Notes: generated by a model not told the origin, from the sequence alone. 12,967 nucleotides of DNA from CAYMLL01 sp964390645 (GCA_964390645.1 CAYMLL010000228.1:1-12967); one strand, 5' to 3'. Numbered from the stretch's first letter, positions 1 to 10,356 are shown. A program made the numbers and translations.

Positions 1-1
1 T

Positions 2-1507
2 GGAGATCTGCGCGCGGCCGAGGTTCCGTCCGTCGTCGTCGAGCGGGCGGTCGAGGCGCTCGTGCGGCTTTTCTGGCGCTTCTCACCCGGCGTCGAGGTG
101 GTCGCGAAGGGCGACGGGCTCGGGGAAGATCCAGCGGGGGCGTTCTGGCTCGACGCGTCCGGGCTGGTCCCGGATCCGGCGCCAGCGCTCGAAACGGTAG
201 CCGGCAGGAGGTCCGAAGTGGCGACGGTCGGGAGCTTGCAGGAGCAGGGGCTTTATCCGTCGCTGGGACACTGGGCAGCGTTGCTGCGCGTCGGGCTCGC
301 GTCGCGCGAGCTCGACGCGTCGATCGTCGTCGGCTTCCGCAAGTTCGCGAGCTACGCGGTGGCTCGGGCTTCGCGAGCGGGTGACGAGAGAGTTCGTGTT
401 TTCGATGACCCCGGGGTCGAGCAGGAGGCCGTGCGGCGGGTTTCGTTGGGGTGCCTGGCGATCGCCCCGAAGGCTCGCGATCTCCTCGACAAGCTCGGCG
501 TGCGCAGCGTCGACGACCTCGTGCGCTTGCCGGCGGACGGGGTGAGGCGGCGCTTCCGTGACCCGCTCTGGCAGCTCTATCGTCGGGCCCGCGGCGAGCT
601 CGAGGTGCCCTTCGAGCCACGCTTGCCGCTGATGCCGGTCGAGTGCGAGGTCGAGCTCGGCTACGTAGAGAAGGACACGCGCCGTCTGCTCGCCGTCATC
701 GGGCGTGAGCTGCCACCGCTCCTCGAGCGTCTGGCGAGCAGCGATCGAGCGCTGACGCACATAGAGGTCATCCTCTCTCTCGATGATGGAGAGTCTCATC
801 GAGAGAGCCTGCGCACCGCGGCGCCGACCCTCGACGCGCCACGCGTCCTCGACCTCCTGCGTCTGCGCTTCGAGTCGCTCGGGGCTCGGCTCCAGGAGCG
901 TCCGGCGGTGCGGGCTGCCGGCGGCGGGCGGGCTGCCGGCGGCGGGCGGGCTGCCGGCGGAGGGTGGGCTGGGGCGGTCGGCATCACCGACCTCCGGCTG
1001 CGCGTCGAAGGTGCACGGGCGAGTCGCGAGCAGCTCGAATTTTTCCGCGACACTTCGGTGCGTGACCTGCGCGCCGGCGACCGGGCGTTTGCACGCCTGC
1101 GCGCCGAGTTCGGCGACAACGCCGTGGTCACGGCCTGTCCACGAGACGGCCATCTGCCGGAGGCCGGCTTCGTCTGGAAGCGCCTCGACAAGATCGCGAC
1201 ACCGCGGGGGAAAGCGCCGGAAGAGGCGCGGGCTGAAAGCGTCAGCAGTCGGCTCGTGCGACGTCTCTACGCGTACCCTCGGGCCTTGCCACCACGCCCG
1301 CGACACGAGCCGGACGGCTGGATGCTGCGCGGGCTCGAGCAGGGAGCGGTGGCACGTATTCTCGGGCCCTACATCGTCTCCGGTGGCTGGTGGCGGCGGC
1401 GCGTCGTGCGGGAGTACCACTTTGCCGAGACGCAGAAGGGGGAGGTGCTGTGGGCTTATTACGATCGGCCGCGGCGGCGATGGTTCGTACACGGCCGGGT
1501 GGAGTAG
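2..1507 (+). CDS. imuB: ImuB, Y-family polymerase-like mutasome protein (5' partial)
   Basis: ImuB is the catalytically inactive Y-family polymerase homologue that bridges the beta clamp and DnaE2 in damage-induced mutagenesis. The frame is open from base 2, so the start lies upstream; the GTG at 62 is only an internal codon. Visible, in 501 residues: the late palm segment (RFSPGVEV, then WLDASGL), a helix-hairpin-helix-like stretch (KARDLLDKLGVRSVDDLVRLP, about residues 157-176), a little-finger-like region, and the conserved C-terminus (GPYIVSGGWW... WFVHGRVE). QLEFF at 1031-1045 (residue 344 on) resembles the QLxLF clamp-binding motif. An in-frame RAAGGG triplication (911-964) sits about 20 residues before it. 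dnaE2 starts 41 bp downstream, the usual imuA-imuB-dnaE2 order; imuA would lie upstream. Family assignment is strong from the C-terminal block and the neighbour; the 70-90 missing N-terminal residues are an estimate. Confidence 0.88.
   Translation, partial: GDLRAAEVPSVVVERAVEALVRLFWRFSPGVEVVAKGDGLGEDPAGAFWLDASGLVPDPAPALETVAGRRSEVATVGSLQEQGLYPSLGHWAALLRVGLASRELDASIVVGFRKFASYAVARASRAGDERVRVFDDPGVEQEAVRRVSLGCLAIAPKARDLLDKLGVRSVDDLVRLPADGVRRRFRDPLWQLYRRARGELEVPFEPRLPLMPVECEVELGYVEKDTRRLLAVIGRELPPLLERLASSDRALTHIEVILSLDDGESHRESLRTAAPTLDAPRVLDLLRLRFESLGARLQERPAVRAAGGGRAAGGGRAAGGGWAGAVGITDLRLRVEGARASREQLEFFRDTSVRDLRAGDRAFARLRAEFGDNAVVTACPRDGHLPEAGFVWKRLDKIATPRGKAPEEARAESVSSRLVRRLYAYPRALPPRPRHEPDGWMLRGLEQGAVARILGPYIVSGGWWRRRVVREYHFAETQKGEVLWAYYDRPRRRWFVHGRVE
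775..807. repeat. Perfect 12-bp inverted repeat inside imuB
   Basis: The arms CTCTCTCGATGA (775-786) and TCATCGAGAGAG (796-807) are exact reverse complements separated by 9 nt. They lie in coding sequence for LSLDDGESHRES, a polar turn in the little-finger-like region. It could form an mRNA hairpin or be a coding coincidence. There is no T-tract, so it is not a terminator. Confidence 0.6.
911..964 (+). repeat. 18-bp in-frame tandem repeat in imuB (3 copies)
   Basis: Unit CGGGCTGCCGGCGGCGGG occurs at 911-928 and 929-946, and again at 947-964 with one substitution; a degraded fourth begin follows. It encodes RAAGGG three times, then WAGA. The position is a variable linker between the little-finger-like region and the putative clamp-binding segment. 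The unit length is a multiple of three, so copy number changes keep the frame. Confidence 0.95.
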
Positions 1508-1548
1508 GGAAGGAAGGATGCGGTTCGGAACAGGGACCGGGACCGACG

Positions 1549-4746
<3,198 letters not shown>

Positions 4747-5250
4747 CCGGGAGTGCCGGAAGGGTTGACGGGAAGAGGGAGGAGCAGAGTGGGGAGCGAA
4801 AGCAGGCGCGGGCACGGTGGCGGGTACGCGAGGGTAGACGAGCACGGACCGGAATCAGAAGCGGAAACTCAGCGCGCAGGCGTACGGACGTACACAGGCG
4901 CACACGGGCATTCCGGGGCACGCGTCGGGAGTTGCACTCGGAGTTGGGGCTCCGTGTCCGCCACCGTGTCCGCCACCGTGTCCGCCACCGTGTCCGCCAC
5001 CGTGTCCGTGGCCGGAGACGGCGCCGCGCTGTATTTGTGGACTCGGGCCCTCGGTTTCTGTTGCAATGAACGGCATGTGCCAGCAAGGGAGGAAGCTCGC
5101 CGGGGACGAGGTGACCGCCGTCGGACATGGTCGCGAACTGTGGCGTGTCCGGTCTCTTGGCGACGAGCCGGGGAGGAAGTCCGTGGCGTATCCCGGGAAT
5201 CGGACCTCGATCGTGAGCCAGGTGTCGGCCGAGAAGCTCGTGGTGGCCCC
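4747..5250. other. Weakly coding interval between dnaE2 and the dehydrogenase gene
   Basis: The frame of the downstream dehydrogenase stays open back to 4753, but the extra 166 residues are Arg/Gly/Ser-rich, lack domains and precede a clear signal peptide, so I do not count them as protein. The interval contains a 12-bp tandem repeat (4955-5014), a possible 62-aa ORF (5066-5254), and an opposite-strand reading rich in HGGG. I see no convincing rho-independent terminator after dnaE2 and no good sigma-70-type promoter; TTGACG at 4765 has no acceptable -10 partner. Confidence 0.6.
4955..5014. repeat. 12-bp tandem repeat (4 perfect copies plus a degenerate fifth)
   Basis: TGTCCGCCACCG occurs at 4955-4966, 4967-4978, 4979-4990 and 4991-5002, followed by TGTCCGTGGCCG at 5003-5014. 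Read on the minus strand it gives HGGG repeats; on the plus strand in the dehydrogenase frame it gives SATV repeats. Because no gene here is certain, it may simply be an intergenic minisatellite. Confidence 0.95.
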
Positions 5251-5254
5251 GTGA
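5066..5254 (+). CDS. Possible small protein overlapping the dehydrogenase start
   Basis: A 62-aa ORF with ordinary amino-acid composition (MNGMCQQGRKLAGDEVTAVG... ending EKLVVAP) and about 84% G+C at third codon positions. Its TGA (5252-5254) overlaps the GTG start of the next gene (5251-5253) as GTGA, the same arrangement found at the dehydrogenase/aldolase junction (9558-9561). That shared junction is the main reason to list it. I see no domain or signal peptide and no good ribosome binding site before ATG 5066. GTG 5111 is an in-frame alternative, 15 nt after a GGGAGGAAG element. It may be a chance ORF; no function is proposed. Confidence 0.3.
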   Translation: MNGMCQQGRKLAGDEVTAVGHGRELWRVRSLGDEPGRKSVAYPGNRTSIVSQVSAEKLVVAP

Positions 5255-8200
5255 AACGCCGGATCGCTCTCGCCCTGACGGTGGTCGCGGTCGCTCCCTG
5301 TTTGCGCTCGGACGATTCGAAGACGCTTCCGACCGTCGCCGAGGGCTTCGAGGTGAGTCTCTTCGCCAGGGAGCCGCTCGTCCGCAACCCCGTATCGATG
5401 GCCTTCGACGCGCGAGGACGCCTCTTCGTCGGAGGCGGTCCGCAGTTTCGCAGTCCGCGCCCGGAGACGCCGGGAGACCGCATCAAGATCATCCGCGATG
5501 AGGACGGCGACGGTGTCGCGGACTCGGCTCACGTCTTCGCCGACGGCTTCAACTGCATCCAGAGCCTGGCTTGGAAAGGTCGCGATCTCTGGGTCGCGAA
5601 CTCGCCGGATCTGACGATCGTGCGGGATCTCGACGGGGACGATGTCGCCGACGAGTACGTTCTCGTCTACACGGACCTCGGCAACCTGGAGCACGGCATC
5701 CACGGTCTGGTCTGGGCGCCCGACGGCAAGCTGTACATGTCGAAGGGCAACTCGAAGGGGTTGACGCGGCCTGCTGGAAGAGGGCCAGCGCGGTCTTCTG
5801 GAAGAGGGCCAGCGCGGTCTTCTGGAAGNNNNNNNNNNNNNNNNNNNNNNNNNNNNNNNNNNNNNNNNNNNNNNNNNNNNNNNNNNNNNNNNNNNNNNNN
5901 NNNNNNNNNNNNNNNNNNNNNNNNNNNNAGAGGGCCAGCGCGGTCTTCTGGAAGAGGGCCAGCGCGGTCTTCTGGAAGAGGGCCAGCGCGGTCTTCTGGA
6001 AGAGGGCTCAGCGCCGGACGCATCGCGCCGAAGCCATTTCGGGAGCTCTGGGGCGCTTCGGCGCCTCCGGGATCGCCGGACTTCCCACCGCCGCGTGCCT
6101 TCCACAGGAGCGAGTACCGCAAGAGCTACCACGACCCCGCCGACGACTGGGGCCGTGAAGGCGGGGTGCTGCGCTGCGATGATCTCGGCGACAAGCTCGA
6201 GATCGTCTGTCGCGGCTTTCGCAACCCGTGGGACATCGCGATGGACGACGGTTTCCGCTTTCTCGGTACCGACAACGACCAGAACCATGGCGACAAGATC
6301 TTCATGCCCTTCTTCGGGGCGCACTTCGGATGGGGACACCCATGGTCGAGTGACTGGCTCGGTCACGATCACCCGCCGACCGTTCCGGCGAGCGGCCCCT
6401 TCTTCGAAGGCTCCGGCACGGGAATCACCTACTACGACTCGACGCAGTTTCCGCCCGGGTACCGGGGCGTCTTCTTCATCAACGACTGGTTGCGCCAGCG
6501 GATCTACGTCCATCGACCGATCTACCGCGGAGCGATGATCGACAGCTCTCGCGAGCGGCTGGAGGTCCTCGCTCGGGCCGATGGAGCGCTCTTCAAGCCG
6601 TCCGACGTCGAGGTCGGGCCCGACGGATCTCTCTACGTGCTCGGCTGGGGCCGGGAGTACGGCGCCCGGTTCGAAGATGGACGACAGACGAACGAGGGGC
6701 GCATCTTCCGGATTCGTGCGCGGGGGCGAGAGACCGTGTCACGGCACGAGTGGTCGCCGCCGAAGCGGGCGAAGCCCCTGGGAAGCTGGGACGTCGAGGA
6801 GCTGATCGACGACCTCGGCCATCAGATCGCTGCGTGGCGCGTCAACGCGCAGGACGAGCTGCTGCGACGCGAGGACGTGCTCGAGTCGCTGCTGGCCGCG
6901 GTGAACACGCTGAACGTCGACGGAGTGTCGCGCTCGAAGGAGACCTGGCTCGTCTGGACGATCGGCCGATTGGACGGCAGCAGCCGGGCGGAGACCCTGC
7001 TTCGAGAGTGGGCTGACGGCAACGGTGTGTCGCTCAACCGTCGTCTTCAGGCGATCCGATCGCTCGTCGAGAGGGTGTTGCGGGGCGAGTCGAAGGTCAC
7101 CTGTCTCGGCGGTGCGCATTCGTGGATCGAGGATCCCGAGCCCCGTGTACGCTTCGAGGCTGCGCAGGCGATCCGTCGCGCGGGCGCCGGCGGCGGCGTG
7201 GGGACACTGGTCGAGGTTCTGGCGAGGGAGACGGACACGGCGACCTACTACGTCGCGTGGGGAGGACTTCGCGACCAGGGCACCGCGGAAGCGATCCGCG
7301 AGCTTTCGACGTCCACGAAGGCCGGTCAGCGGCGAGGGGCGCTCCTGGCAGCGCTCGAGCTCGGCATGTTCGAGAAGGAGAACGTGAGGGCGTTTCTCGT
7401 CGACAGGGACCCGGGAGCGGCGAAGGTCGCGTCACTCTGGCTGACGAAGGTCGCACGCGATGACGTTCGACCGCTGGCGATCGAGCCCGGGGGAGGCGAG
7501 TTCTCTCGATCGATGACGGTGCGGATCAGCAGCGGACTTCCCGACGCGACGATTCGCTTCACGCTCGACGGGAGCGACCCGACGGACTCCTCGCCCCTGT
7601 ATCGTGCGCCACTCGAGATTACCGAGGACACGGTCGTTCGTGCCGCGGTTCTTCGCGACCGTCAGGTGCTCGGCCGTATTCTCGCGGCCCGATTCCACAA
7701 GCTCACCGAGGAGGAGCTCCGGGACCGGGCCTTCGTGCACGACGTGAAGGCGGCGAGCGATCAGCGCTACGAGGTCGGCTTCCGGGCGTTGCGGCGCGGC
7801 GAGAAGCTCTACACCGATCGTGGCTATCGGTTTACCCGGGTACCCGAAGCCCTGCGTGGCGCGACCGTTATCCGAACCGCCAACGAGGACGCGGGATCCC
7901 GTGGCGAGAAGTTCCTGCGATTTTCGATCGCTGCCCGGGCCGAGGTCTTCCTCGCACACGACGAACGTGTCGTCGAGAAGCCACCGTGGATTCGCGCCGC
8001 CGGCTTCGAGGACAGCGGCCTCACCGTCTCGAGTGACGACGCGAGCTTTCGTCTCTTTCGCAAGGAGTTCGACGCCGGCAGCGTCGTCCTCGGCGGTAAC
8101 AGCGAGGACGGGCGCGACGGGGGCAAGTCGGCGTACGTGGTCATCGTCAAGCGTACGGCGACCGTTGCACGCGCCACCGGAACGACCGTCGCCGACGTGC

Positions 8201-9561
8201 TACCGCTCCTCGAGACGGCTGCCGCCGGGCGCGGACGGCGCGTCTTCTTCGACGAAAAGGGCGCCCACTGCGGACGCTGCCATCGAGTCGGCGATCTGGG
8301 CAAGAGCTACGCGCCCGACCTCTCGGACCTCGGAACGCGGGCTCCGCTCGCGGAGATCGCTCGGTCGATTCTGACGCCCAGCATCAAGATCACCGAGGGT
8401 TTCCGCACTCACGTCATCGTGACGAGAGATGCGAAGAGTCACGTGGGGCTGGTCCTCGAGGAGAGCGGCGTTTCCTTGCTCCTCGTCGATATCGACGGCG
8501 AGCCGCACACGATCGAGAAGACCTCGATCGTCTCGCGCCAGCGCTCCGAGATCTCCGCGATGCCGGCGGACATCGGACGTCTCCTGTCGCCGACACAGGT
8601 CGCCGACCTCGTGGCTTTTCTGGGCTCCTGTCGCGGAACTGACGATTCCCCGGCGCGAGCGCCGGTCACGATGGACGACGAGGTGCGAATCCTCCCCGAG
8701 CGTGGCAAGCTGCGTGTCGAGATTGGCGGCAAGCCGTTCGTGACCTACGTTCACGACGACGCGAGGATCCCGCGGCCGTACTTCGCGCACGTCCATTCCC
8801 CGAGCGGCGTGCAGGTGACGCGGAACCATCCGCCGAAGCCCGGGGACGCGAATGATCACGCGACCATGCACCCGGGAATCTGGATGGCCTTCGGTGACAT
8901 CTCGGGGAACGACTTCTGGCGATTGCGCGCCCACGTCGAGCACGACGGTCTGCTGGAGAAGCCGGTGGAAGGACGCGGTGCGGGGCGTTTCGTCGTGCGC
9001 AACCGCTACGTGTCCGAGGGTGGTGGAAACACGGTCTGCCGCGAGACGGTGACGTATGACGTTCGCGTGCTGAGGGAAGGGTATCTTCTCGAGTGGCGCT
9101 CGGAATTTCGTTCGGATGACGGCGACTTCATCTTCGGTGACCAGGAGGAGATGGGGCTCGGTGTGCGCGTCGCGACGTCTCTGGCGGTCGATCGACGCGG
9201 CGGCGGTCGCATCCTCGACGCCGGGGGGAGGCGAGACGGGAAGGGTGTCTGGGGGCGGCAGTCGCTTTGGTGCGACTACGCCGGTCCCATCGGCGGGCGA
9301 TGGGTCGGCGTCGCCCTTCTCTCCGATCGACACAACCCACGAGCACCGTGGTGGCACGCGCGCGATTACGGGCTACTCGTCGCGAATCCCTTCGGACGAA
9401 ACGCGATGACCGGCGGCCAGAAGAGTCGCGTCGTGGTACGCAGGGGTGATAAGCTCGAGCTGCGCTTCGGAGTGCTCGTTCACTCGTCGGCGAGGGAGTC
9501 GGATGTGGACATCGGCGCCGTGTTCTCACGTTTCTCACCGCTCGTCGGGAAGGCGAAGTGA
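5251..9561 (+). CDS. Exported PVC-type dehydrogenase/HEAT/cytochrome c/DUF6807 fusion (contains assembly gap)
   Basis: About 1436 residues counting the 100 N. GTG 5251 is chosen because it opens a signal peptide (KRR then ALALTVVAVAP), implying an extracytoplasmic location. Order: Pirellula/Verrucomicrobium-type membrane-bound dehydrogenase beta-propeller (about 31-490; GFRNPWDIAMDDGF, FGAHFGWGHPWSS, GSLYVLGWGREYG); HEAT-like helical repeats (about 517-737); chitobiase C-terminal-like module (about 741-815; IRFTLDGSDPT); a beta-sandwich typical of carbohydrate-associated proteins (about 829-970); planctomycete-type haem domain with CGRCH at 8269-8283 (residue 1007 on) and the trailing ILTPSIKITEGF block; DUF6807/PmoA-like C-terminus (about 1144-1430; DHATMHPGIWMAFGD). 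It probably oxidises a sugar-like substrate and passes electrons to its own haem; the substrate is unknown. An 8-residue repeat interrupts a propeller loop, and the frame agrees on both sides of the gap. It overlaps the aldolase gene by 4 bp. Confidence 0.85.
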   Translation: MKRRIALALTVVAVAPCLRSDDSKTLPTVAEGFEVSLFAREPLVRNPVSMAFDARGRLFVGGGPQFRSPRPETPGDRIKIIRDEDGDGVADSAHVFADGFNCIQSLAWKGRDLWVANSPDLTIVRDLDGDDVADEYVLVYTDLGNLEHGIHGLVWAPDGKLYMSKGNSKGLTRPAGRGPARSSGRGPARSSGXXXXXXXXXXXXXXXXXXXXXXXXXXXXXXXXXXRGPARSSGRGPARSSGRGPARSSGRGLSAGRIAPKPFRELWGASAPPGSPDFPPPRAFHRSEYRKSYHDPADDWGREGGVLRCDDLGDKLEIVCRGFRNPWDIAMDDGFRFLGTDNDQNHGDKIFMPFFGAHFGWGHPWSSDWLGHDHPPTVPASGPFFEGSGTGITYYDSTQFPPGYRGVFFINDWLRQRIYVHRPIYRGAMIDSSRERLEVLARADGALFKPSDVEVGPDGSLYVLGWGREYGARFEDGRQTNEGRIFRIRARGRETVSRHEWSPPKRAKPLGSWDVEELIDDLGHQIAAWRVNAQDELLRREDVLESLLAAVNTLNVDGVSRSKETWLVWTIGRLDGSSRAETLLREWADGNGVSLNRRLQAIRSLVERVLRGESKVTCLGGAHSWIEDPEPRVRFEAAQAIRRAGAGGGVGTLVEVLARETDTATYYVAWGGLRDQGTAEAIRELSTSTKAGQRRGALLAALELGMFEKENVRAFLVDRDPGAAKVASLWLTKVARDDVRPLAIEPGGGEFSRSMTVRISSGLPDATIRFTLDGSDPTDSSPLYRAPLEITEDTVVRAAVLRDRQVLGRILAARFHKLTEEELRDRAFVHDVKAASDQRYEVGFRALRRGEKLYTDRGYRFTRVPEALRGATVIRTANEDAGSRGEKFLRFSIAARAEVFLAHDERVVEKPPWIRAAGFEDSGLTVSSDDASFRLFRKEFDAGSVVLGGNSEDGRDGGKSAYVVIVKRTATVARATGTTVADVLPLLETAAAGRGRRVFFDEKGAHCGRCHRVGDLGKSYAPDLSDLGTRAPLAEIARSILTPSIKITEGFRTHVIVTRDAKSHVGLVLEESGVSLLLVDIDGEPHTIEKTSIVSRQRSEISAMPADIGRLLSPTQVADLVAFLGSCRGTDDSPARAPVTMDDEVRILPERGKLRVEIGGKPFVTYVHDDARIPRPYFAHVHSPSGVQVTRNHPPKPGDANDHATMHPGIWMAFGDISGNDFWRLRAHVEHDGLLEKPVEGRGAGRFVVRNRYVSEGGGNTVCRETVTYDVRVLREGYLLEWRSEFRSDDGDFIFGDQEEMGLGVRVATSLAVDRRGGGRILDAGGRRDGKGVWGRQSLWCDYAGPIGGRWVGVALLSDRHNPRAPWWHARDYGLLVANPFGRNAMTGGQKSRVVVRRGDKLELRFGVLVHSSARESDVDIGAVFSRFSPLVGKAK
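5774..6007 (+). repeat. 24-bp in-frame tandem repeat spanning an assembly gap
   Basis: A 24-bp unit (complete copies at 5777-5800, 5801-5824, 5951-5974 and 5975-5998) encodes RGPARSSG repeatedly. Visible copies are identical. The left periodic run is 5774-5828 (55 bp) and the right one 5929-6007 (79 bp); the copy number between them is unknown. The array lies in a propeller loop between MSKGNSKGLT and GRIAPKPFRELWG, which would be nearly adjacent in a repeat-free homologue. The unit phase gives the same frame on both sides, so any whole number of copies keeps the gene open. Confidence 0.95.
5829..5928. other. Assembly gap (100 N) inside the 24-bp array
   Basis: Exactly 100 N, the conventional placeholder for a gap of unknown size. 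It lies wholly inside the 24-bp repeat. The bases before it form a periodic run of exactly 55 and those after it 79 (55 + 24), which fits an unresolved repeat cycle in a de Bruijn graph with k = 55. The true length cannot be read from this sequence. Confidence 0.97.
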
Positions 9562-10282
9562 CGAGCGAGTCTCTCGACACCTCGATCGATTCTCTGGTGG
9601 AGGCGGCGTTCGACGCAGCGGACTCTCGGTTCGTCGTGTCGACCAGTGGCAATACCAGCGTCCGGCCTGGCGACGACCTGGCCCTCACCAGCGTTTCGGG
9701 GGCCCGCCTCCGCAAGGTGCGTGCGGACTCGATGGTGGCCGTCGATCTCGGGACGGGAAACCCGCGGAGTGGCTCGAGCACAGCCGGGACTCCAGCTCGG
9801 CGGTCGATCGAGACACCGATGTATCTCGCTGTGTATCGCACTCGGCCCGAGGTCCGCTCGGTCCTGCACTTCCAGTCCGCGGTGGGGAACGCACTCACGG
9901 ATCCCGAGGTCCGGGTCGTCCAGCTGACGAACCACGGTCAGATCACCGTCGGTCAGATCGCCGTCGGTCAGATCNNNNNNNNNNNNNNNNNNNNNNNNNN
10001 NNNNNNNNNNNNNNNNNNNNNNNNNNNNNNNNNNNNNNNNNNNNNNNNNNNNNNNNNNNNNNNNNNNNNNNNNNCCAGCTGACGAACCACGGTCAGATCA
10101 CCGTCGGTCAGATCGCCGTCGGTCAGATCACCGTCGGTCAGATCGCCGTCGGGACCAGGGCCGCGCAGGCGGTCTCGCGAGGCACGCTCTTCGAGCTCGC
10201 CGGCGAGATTCGCCTCGCTTCACGGGGGGCGGGGGTGTCCACGTTCTCCGCCGGGGAGGTCGAGCGCCTGCGCGGGTACTGA
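9558..10282 (+). CDS. Class II aldolase/adducin-like protein (frame broken only by assembly gap)
   Basis: Class II aldolases cleave sugar phosphates using a metal held by histidines. GTG 9558 overlaps the upstream stop as GTGA and has GGAAGG just before it, so translation is probably coupled. Visible: SGNTSVR (residues 30-36), the SIE glutamate (residue 85, where the catalytic Glu is expected), LHFQS (His104), and NHG (His126). The family's HxH metal pair reads HFQ, so one ligand appears replaced by Gln; function as an aldolase is therefore uncertain. As written, the frame changes across the gap. The 55 bp on either side are identical; removing 100 N plus one 55-bp copy (155 nt) rejoins the frame and gives a 189-aa protein ending ERLRGY. 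After NHG it carries GQITV/GQIAV repeats, 4 units if no more are hidden. It could be a non-catalytic adducin-type relative. Confidence 0.75.
9936..10150 (+). repeat. 15-bp alternating tandem repeat in the aldolase gene, spanning an assembly gap
   Basis: Units GGTCAGATCACCGTC and GGTCAGATCGCCGTC alternate (30-bp higher-order period): 9936-9950, 9951-9965 and a partial 9966-9974 before the gap, then 10091-10150 (four units) after it. They encode GQITV and GQIAV immediately after the conserved NHG. The left portion is probably a duplicate of the right one, because the pre-gap 55 bp reappear exactly after the gap. Confidence 0.92.
9975..10074. other. Assembly gap (100 N) with identical 55-bp flanks
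   Basis: Exactly 100 N. The 55 bases at 9920-9974 are identical to those at 10075-10129, including unique sequence upstream of the repeat (CCAGCTGACGAACCAC). Adjacent contigs sharing one k-mer of 55 explain this, so the gap may have zero real length and the flanks may be one sequence written twice. Confidence 0.97.
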
Positions 10283-10336
10283 TCGAGTGTTCGTGGTCTC
10301 CGGATCGCAAGCGCGCGCTCGTGCGGATCGACGGGT

Positions 10337-10352
10337 CCCGGTCGGTTCCGGG
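10337..10352. other. Small GC hairpin after the aldolase gene
   Basis: CCCGG (10337-10341) pairs with CCGGG (10348-10352) around a 6-nt loop, about 55 bp after the aldolase stop. There is no T-tract, so I do not call it a terminator. It may be chance in GC-rich DNA. Confidence 0.2.
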
Positions 10353-10356
10353 CGGC

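Noticed and set aside
83..1492. 469-aa minus-strand frame opposite imuB
   Set aside because: The plus strand matches ImuB up to its conserved C-terminus; the minus reading is a GC-rich shadow.
1390..1548. Longer DnaE2 starting inside imuB
   Set aside because: The extra residues are Ala/Gly/Arg-rich and overlap imuB in another frame; the family start fits ATG 1549 or 1552.
4765..4793. Promoter with TTGACG downstream of dnaE2
   Set aside because: At 16-18 bp spacing there is no AT-containing -10 element; the region is purine/GC-rich.
4955..5014. CRISPR array
   Set aside because: The 12-bp units are directly adjacent with no spacers, so this is a simple tandem repeat.
4753..5250. 166-residue N-terminal extension of the dehydrogenase
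   Set aside because: It is low-complexity, includes the SATV repeat and precedes a clear signal peptide at 5251; homologues start near that signal.
5774..6007. CRISPR or transposon end
   Set aside because: Perfect 24-bp head-to-tail units in frame with a gene, with no spacers, inverted ends or transposase nearby.
8200..9357. 385-aa minus-strand open frame opposite the haem/DUF6807 region
   Set aside because: The plus strand carries the haem motif CGRCH and the DUF6807 signature; the minus reading shows no family and biased composition.
9558..10282. Aldolase pseudogene with a frameshift
   Set aside because: The frame change is created by the 100 N plus a duplicated 55-mer; collapsing them gives an intact frame.
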